9,189 nucleotides of DNA from Phycisphaerae bacterium (GTDB lineage: Bacteria > Planctomycetota > Phycisphaerae > SM23-33), in assembly GCA_030610965.1 (NCBI GenBank), contig JAUWQU010000089.1, positions 1-9,189 on the forward strand, given 5' to 3'. The notes under the pieces are model-generated. The model ran no database searches. It was not told where the DNA came from and worked only from the letters and a program-made list of their open reading frames with translations. Every line of letters begins with the position of its first letter. The first letter of the stretch is position 1. Below are positions 1 to 4,504 of the stretch, piece by piece. The position numbers were made by a program, and so were the translations under genes.

Positions 1-714
1 GAAGCCTTTGGCGTAGTCCATGACGTAGCTCGTCCCGGCCGCGAGGGTGACGGTCAGGCTGTCGCACCCGCTGAAAACCAGGGCGTCTCGGTCTTGCTCG
101 ATCGACCCGCCTTCGATGGCGACGATCAGCCGGGCCTCGTACTCCATGCCGTTGGGTAGCGCGGCGGCAAAGGGCATGTGGTTATCGCCGACACCGGTCT
201 TTTCCTCCCGGCCGCCGTCCAGCCTGATGCGCCCGGAGTATTTGCCCTTGGCGTTTGCCGTCATCCGCGAAACGATAACCTGGTCGGGATGGCTGCAGAA
301 TGTCTCTCGCACGAACTCGACGCCATCCCGCAGGTAGCTGACGCGCGATACGGCCGTGCTGATGTCGAGCTCGCGTCGATACTTCGTCGTTTCAGATTTA
401 CCGTCGATCGCAATGTAGAGATCGCCGAAGTTCTGGTAATCCCCCATACCGGGAGTCTTGTAGCCGGCCCCGGGGTTTTCATCTCCCGTCCAAAGGCTGT
501 CGACATTGAACTGGATGCGTTCTTCTTCAACTCCCCCGAAGATCGTGCATCCCATGCGCCCGTTACCCAGGGGAAACACTTCCTTCTGCCAGTCGACGGC
601 GGGCTTTCCGAGCCAGAGGACGTCCTCCGCGTTGGCCGGAGACAGCCCTGCCGCCAACATCGCCACTGCAAGAACAAACGCCAGGATACGTATTCTTCGC
701 GGTTCTGGTTTCAT
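1..714 (-). CDS. GH95 family glycoside hydrolase (alpha-L-fucosidase type), N-terminal part, cut by the window edge
   Basis: Only the first 238 residues are in the window; the frame is open to base 1. Residues 1-29 form a signal peptide (basic start, hydrophobic core, likely cut after ANA). From residue 33 the sequence has the hallmark start of the GH95 N-terminal beta-sandwich domain: LWLGKPAVDW (33-42), PLGNGRMG (48-55), FGGVEEERIQFN (59-70) and SLWTG (73-77). Known GH95 enzymes release alpha-1,2-linked L-fucose, and some act on alpha-L-galactose, by inversion. Their catalytic residues lie in the (alpha/alpha)6 domain, which falls outside the window, so activity cannot be judged. The family is normally about 750-800 residues. 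The ATG at 714 was chosen because GGAAGGA sits 6 bases upstream and the signal peptide starts there. In-frame ATGs also occur upstream, one at 750 overlapping the previous stop as ATGA. It is the last visible gene of the operon, 32 bp after the DUF6288 gene. Confidence 0.93.
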   Translation of the reverse strand, partial: MKPEPRRIRILAFVLAVAMLAAGLSPANAEDVLWLGKPAVDWQKEVFPLGNGRMGCTIFGGVEEERIQFNVDSLWTGDENPGAGYKTPGMGDYQNFGDLYIAIDGKSETTKYRRELDISTAVSRVSYLRDGVEFVRETFCSHPDQVIVSRMTANAKGKYSGRIRLDGGREEKTGVGDNHMPFAAALPNGMEYEARLIVAIEGGSIEQDRDALVFSGCDSLTVTLAAGTSYVMDYAKGF

Positions 715-720
715 CAGTAT

Positions 721-727
721 TCCTTCC
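721..727 (-). promoter_or_regulatory. Ribosome binding site of the GH95 gene
   Basis: The minus strand reads GGAAGGA, 6 bases before the ATG at 714. It decides between that start and the in-frame upstream ATGs at 750, 741 and 729. The ATG at 750 overlaps the preceding TGA (ATGA), so coupled initiation there is possible, but it has only a weak purine tract. Confidence 0.7.
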
Positions 728-746
728 ATCGATCCGTGCATCTTGT

Positions 747-3083
747 TCATTTCTCGCTTTTCAGCCCCGCCTGTTTCGCCTCTTCCAGGCTGAGCATCTT
801 GCGGGTCCCGGTGGACGACTCGATCTGCTTGGCCATGGCCTTCCACATCCCGCCGAACCTGCCGTTCTCTATGCCTTTGAGCCTCGGGTCGGCCTTCAGC
901 TTCGCAAGAGCGGGCTTTGCGGTGGCCCCGTACCTCGGCAGGACATTCATGATCATGCGTAGCTTGAAGCCCCACTTGCCGGCCTCGGCATTGAGGATAT
1001 TGAAGGCGGCCTCGGTGCCGCCCTTGATATTGAGATTCGCCAGAACCGCAATCGCGCCGGTCTGGGGGCCCAGGTTGTGGTAGGAGTGATACGTCAAGTC
1101 CTTGTCTTCAATGATGTGCATCGTCCTGTCGGCGACACAGTGGAACTCCTCGAGCGGGATGCTTGCGATCAGTTGCGTGCCCCACGTCCGGCCGACGGCG
1201 CGTTTGTGGGCCATCAGCTTCAGGGCGGCGGCGTAGAACAGCTTCTTGTCGCTGATCAGCCCGGCCTTGTAGGGGTCGGGGCACAGCACGGTCAGGGCGC
1301 GGCCTACCTTTTCGTCCAACTCGCCGAAGGTGTCTTCCGGCTCGTCGTCCACGACGACCTTGAGCATGTCGTTGAAGTATTTCTGCGCCGCCTCGCCGCC
1401 CCAGCACAGGGCGCCGGCCGCGGTGGCGCGGACCTCCAGGTCCTCGTCGGCATCTCGCATGACCGTCGCGAGGTCCGCCAGGGACGGCGCGGCGACTTCC
1501 GGCGGGCACTTGTACCCGAAGTATCCGCAGGCGCTGAGCTTTTCTTGCCGCGTACCTTCGGTGACCATCTTTCTGATCGAGTCGATAAGTTTGTGCTCTC
1601 TGGCCCGGAACGCCCATATGGCCTGGGTTCGCACCTTCGGCATGGGATGGCCGAACAGGGCCAGCAGTTCCTTGTCGCTCTTGCCGGCGATGTCCATGGT
1701 GGCCAGGGCGATCGTGTCGCTGACCTCCTTGCCCTTCAGCCAGATGGACGTGTCGGCGCCCCTGCCGGTGATGTACAGCTTGCGCCGGCCGAGGCAGTAG
1801 TTCAGCAGGTGCGAGCCGGCGTCACTGCAGCCGCGATAGGAGAAGACGCCGTTCTTGTAGCCGCACCCGTCATAGGTGAAGTTCCCGTCCCAGGTGCGGT
1901 TGAGCGTGTGCAGCCAGCGGGTCTCCTTGAAGAACGCCACCGCGGTCTCCGGGCCGGCGAGGTTGGCCCCGAGCCCGGTCCACATCTGGTTGAAGTAGTG
2001 GCCGGTATGCCCGGTCTCCAGGATGTTGTGCGCGGCCGCGGACATCTTGGAGAAGAAGGCGGCGCCTCGCGCGTTGCCGCTGAGCCCAAGGGCCACGGCC
2101 GCCAGGCCGCTCATGCCGTTGTTGTTGTACGATTTTGCGTTGGGATTATGCACGCCGTACGGCAGCGTGCCTCTGCCGACAAAGCTGGCGTAGAAGGCGC
2201 CGGTCTGCTTGATGCCCGCTTGGAGTTCCGGGTGCCTGACCCCGCACTTGTCGGCCAGCAGCATGGAGATGAACAAGGGCAGGCTCGACTGATTCATGAC
2301 CGCATAGCCGTGGAGCCGGCCGTGCAGTTGGCCGCGGTTGATCCCCGGATCCGCCATGCGGTGTCCCCAGAGGCCGGCGGCGTCACGCCCTCGGGCGACC
2401 GCCACCGAATACGCCTTGATCGCGGGGAGCACGTACTCATCGCCCGTCAGCAGGTAATACTCGCACAGAAGCAGTGTAGTGTAACCCCAACCCCAGGCCT
2501 TGCTGGTGCCTTGAAGTGTGAGCTTGATATCCGGCTTCGCCCAACGGGCTTGGTGAATGACCCCCTTGACCACGTCGATATACTTCTGCTCACCCGTGGC
2601 CAACAGCCCGAGCAGGCCGATATTCATGCTGCCGCGGCCGAACTTCCTCGACTTTACCAGATAGTCGGCGGTCTGCGCAATGATGGCATCGGTCTTGGGG
2701 CAATCGTACGGGGCCGTGTCGCTGTAGGCGCCCAGAACCTTCAGTTGCAGCTCGACCTTCCTGCCGCCCTTCAGCGTCAATGTCAGGATGCCTTTAGCCT
2801 CTTCGGTCTCGGCCTGGTCAATGGCGTCGGCCAATTCCGGACGCGTGTTCTTCTTGAACATGGCCCCGCCCGCGCCGACGATCACATCGCCCACCTTGAT
2901 CTTTCCGCCTGCGGGCGAGCCTTCCCGCACCTTGGTGAGCGTTATGGTTGTCGGCGACGTGATCCCGAACAGGCCGGTGGGCCCAAGGTGGTGCTCCTTG
3001 TGCTCATAATGCTGTGCATGGGCCGCGTGGCTGATGAAGGCGGCCGCAATCAGCAGGCCGACGATCTTGTGTGAGGCTCTCAT
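747..3083 (-). CDS. Secreted PDZ / DUF6288 domain protein with HEAT-like C-terminal repeats
   Basis: The protein has 778 residues. Residues 1-23 are a signal peptide ending AHA. The mature N terminus is rich in histidine (HYEHKEHH, 25-32) and leads into the GPTGL start seen in DUF6288 proteins. Residues about 35-117 form a PDZ-like domain (EGSPAGGKIKVGDVIVGAGG, 54-73). It is followed by the family signature GAYSDTAPYDCPKT (118-131). Residues about 130-460 are probably an alpha-helical toroid-like domain, with AWGWGYTTLL (196-205), MNQSSLPLF (263-271) and CGYKNGVFSYRGCSDAG (407-423). Residues about 466-600 look like HEAT-type helical repeats (ALFGHPMPKVRTQAIWAF and a weaker second unit). The function of DUF6288 is not established. 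The helical domain plus the operon suggests a polysaccharide lyase- or hydrolase-like role or glycan binding; this is inference. The ATG at 3083 is preceded by AAAGGA; the same frame stays open upstream to 3257, but that stretch overlaps the previous gene. Confidence 0.86.
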   Translation of the reverse strand: MRASHKIVGLLIAAAFISHAAHAQHYEHKEHHLGPTGLFGITSPTTITLTKVREGSPAGGKIKVGDVIVGAGGAMFKKNTRPELADAIDQAETEEAKGILTLTLKGGRKVELQLKVLGAYSDTAPYDCPKTDAIIAQTADYLVKSRKFGRGSMNIGLLGLLATGEQKYIDVVKGVIHQARWAKPDIKLTLQGTSKAWGWGYTTLLLCEYYLLTGDEYVLPAIKAYSVAVARGRDAAGLWGHRMADPGINRGQLHGRLHGYAVMNQSSLPLFISMLLADKCGVRHPELQAGIKQTGAFYASFVGRGTLPYGVHNPNAKSYNNNGMSGLAAVALGLSGNARGAAFFSKMSAAAHNILETGHTGHYFNQMWTGLGANLAGPETAVAFFKETRWLHTLNRTWDGNFTYDGCGYKNGVFSYRGCSDAGSHLLNYCLGRRKLYITGRGADTSIWLKGKEVSDTIALATMDIAGKSDKELLALFGHPMPKVRTQAIWAFRAREHKLIDSIRKMVTEGTRQEKLSACGYFGYKCPPEVAAPSLADLATVMRDADEDLEVRATAAGALCWGGEAAQKYFNDMLKVVVDDEPEDTFGELDEKVGRALTVLCPDPYKAGLISDKKLFYAAALKLMAHKRAVGRTWGTQLIASIPLEEFHCVADRTMHIIEDKDLTYHSYHNLGPQTGAIAVLANLNIKGGTEAAFNILNAEAGKWGFKLRMIMNVLPRYGATAKPALAKLKADPRLKGIENGRFGGMWKAMAKQIESSTGTRKMLSLEEAKQAGLKSEK

Positions 3084-3090
3084 TATGCGA

Positions 3091-3096
3091 TCCTTT
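3091..3096 (-). promoter_or_regulatory. Ribosome binding site of the DUF6288 gene
   Basis: The minus strand reads AAAGGA, 7 bases before the ATG at 3083. It supports that start, which coincides with the first residue of a normal signal peptide. The motif overlaps one arm of the palindrome at 3093-3105. Confidence 0.65.
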
Positions 3097-3105
3097 GATT
3101 CAAAG
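3093..3105. repeat. Small perfect palindrome next to the DUF6288 start
   Basis: The plus strand reads CTTTGA-T-TCAAAG, a perfect 6-bp inverted repeat with a one-base centre. It lies in the 76-bp spacer (3084-3159), which is visibly richer in A and T than the flanking genes. It could be an operator half-site pair or a weak hairpin covering the ribosome binding site. A one-base loop cannot form as such, so an RNA hairpin would lose its inner pairs. It may also be chance. Confidence 0.4.
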
Positions 3106-3159
3106 ATGCGATTTGCATTGATAACAGTGAAGTCAGTTTCTTTGGTCCACAAATGACTC

Positions 3160-4305
3160 CTATTTATCCGGCTCGACAAACTCGCCCTTGTCATTCCTGA
3201 CCGCATCGATGGAAACCCCGTGGTAGGCGCGTGCAAGAACGGCGATGTTTCGGTCATCGCCCTTCAACTCCCGTACGGGACGCGCCAACAGGCTCGCCAG
3301 CGGCAGAAGAGAATTGCCGCCAGGCTTGGCGAACCCGTACAGTCCGACGCCTGCCCTCAGAGCCGCCGGGACGACGGCGGTTGCGTCCTGCCTGTTCCAT
3401 CTTGCCAGACAGGTGATCAGACGGGTGTGCTTGCCGATCATGACTTTCACCGCGTTGATGCGCTTCAAGTCGCCACTTTCGTTCATCAGCCAATCCGCCT
3501 CTTTGTACATGTCCGAGTTGACGACGTGCGGATGCGTCATATGGTTGCTGGTCAGCCAGACGATGCACTTCGGGTTTGCGTCCTTTGCGGCCTTGCGGAT
3601 TGCTTTCCAACACCGGTCGATGGCCTTGCGGCCGTAGGCGAGGTCCTGCTCTTTGGACAACTTGTCTTCACCCGGGAACTCCCCACCCATGAGTTGCGCA
3701 TACAGTTTCTTCTCGCACTCCAACCACTTGCCCTTCGTCGACTGCCGCCGCGGTTGCCAAACCCAGTCAATCATGAAGCCGTCGATGCCGGTTTTGCCGA
3801 CCGCATCGCCGATGGCGGCGGACAGGTAAGCGAGATACTCATCGGTGTAGGGGATATGATAGGTGCTTGGAGTTCCGTAGCTCAGGCCGGGATGCTCCTT
3901 TCCCCATCTGGTGTTGGCGCCTATGCAGAAATAGCCCATCACGAGCATGCCTTCCTTGTGCCCCAATTGCACCATCTCAGGCAGGAAGTCGTGCTTGAGC
4001 CCCGGCTGCTCGGGGACGACGCCGTTCTTGTACCAGGCGTAGCCGTTGCAGGAAACGCAGAATGTCTGGATGACATTGGCGCCCATCGCCTTGTACCAGG
4101 CCACGTGCGCGGCCGGGTCGGCGCCGGCCCACGTTCCGGGCCTGGCAAAGGCCCGCCGGCCCCCCCAGTTGAAATCAAGGCAGTAGGCTTTGATGTCTCT
4201 AATCTCCGCGGGTCCGGCAGGAACATTCGCGCCTCGCGGTTCGGCCGCTGAAGCCGCGCCAATCATTCCCAGAAGTAAGCATGTTGCTGCTATTCGTGCT
4301 TTCAT
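3160..4305 (-). CDS. Secreted TIM-barrel protein, GH29-like putative glycoside hydrolase
   Basis: The protein has 381 residues with a signal peptide (1-20, cut near ASA|AEP). Several segments fit a (beta/alpha)8 barrel: HVAWYKAMGANVIQTF (67-82), HDFLPEMVQLGHKEGMLVMG (105-124), YLAYLSAAIGDAVGKTGIDG (157-176) and FMIDW (177-181). Their order and wording recall GH29 alpha-L-fucosidases, where an Asp after a strand reading WFD is the nucleophile; Asp180 here is the matching candidate. The substrate-binding HHDGF motif of GH29 is not present; SCNGYAWY (85-92) sits in its place, so fucosidase activity is uncertain. Later segments CIVWLTSNHM (247-256) and EADWLMNESGDL (269-280) look like further barrel strands with possible catalytic or binding residues. 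No C-terminal beta-sandwich is present. The start ATG at 4305 has GAGGAAA 5 bases upstream. It could instead belong to an unassigned hydrolase family; the coding call is far surer than the function. Confidence 0.8.
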   Translation of the reverse strand: MKARIAATCLLLGMIGAASAAEPRGANVPAGPAEIRDIKAYCLDFNWGGRRAFARPGTWAGADPAAHVAWYKAMGANVIQTFCVSCNGYAWYKNGVVPEQPGLKHDFLPEMVQLGHKEGMLVMGYFCIGANTRWGKEHPGLSYGTPSTYHIPYTDEYLAYLSAAIGDAVGKTGIDGFMIDWVWQPRRQSTKGKWLECEKKLYAQLMGGEFPGEDKLSKEQDLAYGRKAIDRCWKAIRKAAKDANPKCIVWLTSNHMTHPHVVNSDMYKEADWLMNESGDLKRINAVKVMIGKHTRLITCLARWNRQDATAVVPAALRAGVGLYGFAKPGGNSLLPLASLLARPVRELKGDDRNIAVLARAYHGVSIDAVRNDKGEFVEPDK

Positions 4306-4424
4306 GTCACTTTCCTCTTGTCAGGTTTCGGCAGTTGTGCGGGAACTCTCTTCGCCGCGGCATCGAGCGTGAGGCACGCCATTGCCCTCTGCCGCACCGG
4401 CAGGCGAGCAGAGCAGCACGGCCG
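4302..4424 (-). pseudogene. Possible C-terminal gene remnant in the +1 frame, ending ATGA at the next start
   Basis: Within and beyond the small ORF at 4476-4321, the +1 frame is open from 4424 and ends at a TGA (4304-4302) that overlaps the ATG at 4305 as ATGA, the usual geometry of coupled operon genes. Its last residues read LTLDAAAKRVPAQLPKPDKR and look like an ordinary charged, Pro/Lys-rich protein tail. An internal ATG at 4382 would give 26 residues. With the export signal in the other frame, this fits a former exported gene that lost its middle and its frame. The evidence is only pattern and geometry; chance is possible. Confidence 0.3.
4311..4317 (-). promoter_or_regulatory. Ribosome binding site of the TIM-barrel gene
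   Basis: The minus strand reads GAGGAAA, 5 bases before the ATG at 4305. It is part of the 10-mer CAAGAGGAAA, which also precedes the small ORF (4493-4484). Confidence 0.75.
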
Positions 4425-4476
4425 TCACAGAGGCGAGAACGGCAAGCAGGGTTGGCTGTTCTTTCTTGGTGTTCAT
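4321..4476 (-). CDS. Small ORF: signal peptide with a very short mature part (small secreted peptide or decayed gene)
   Basis: The ORF has 51 codons from an ATG at 4476 with a strong AGAGGAAAA upstream, 28 bp after the double-module esterase gene and 15 bp before the TIM-barrel gene. Residues 1-28 make a convincing export signal: MNTKKEQP basic/polar start, LLAVLASVTAVLLC hydrophobic core, and SPAGA|AE cleavage region. The same A|AE junction appears in both flanking exported enzymes (AGA|AEK and ASA|AEP). Only about 23 residues follow, with one Cys (Cys39) and many Arg, Glu, Ser and Thr. I recognise no family. It is either a real small secreted peptide or, more likely, the 5' stump of a deleted or frameshifted exported enzyme, since the +1 frame continues to an ATGA junction with the next gene. 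Cys23 (VLLC) is a poor lipobox match. Confidence 0.5.
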   Translation of the reverse strand: MNTKKEQPTLLAVLASVTAVLLCSPAGAAEGNGVPHARCRGEESSRTTAET

Positions 4477-4482
4477 CTGCAG

Positions 4483-4491
4483 TTTTCCTCT
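4483..4491 (-). promoter_or_regulatory. Ribosome binding site of the small signal-peptide ORF
   Basis: The minus strand reads AGAGGAAAA, with 6 bases between it and the ATG at 4476. It is as strong as the sites of the full-length neighbours and is the main sign that this ORF is, or recently was, a translated gene. Confidence 0.6.
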
Positions 4492-4504
4492 TGGGTGACC
4501 GTCT

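Noticed and set aside
178..1083. Plus-strand open frame spanning the GH95 / DUF6288 junction
   Set aside because: It runs antisense across two recognised genes and has no family motif.
1077..3074. Long plus-strand open frame (665 codons) opposite the DUF6288 gene
   Set aside because: It has the same shadow character and no recognisable domain; the minus strand carries a coherent PDZ-DUF6288 protein.
3084..3257. N-terminal extension of the DUF6288 frame to 3257
   Set aside because: It would overlap the TIM-barrel gene by about 100 bp and bury the signal peptide 58 residues inside. The ATG at 3083 has a good ribosome binding site.
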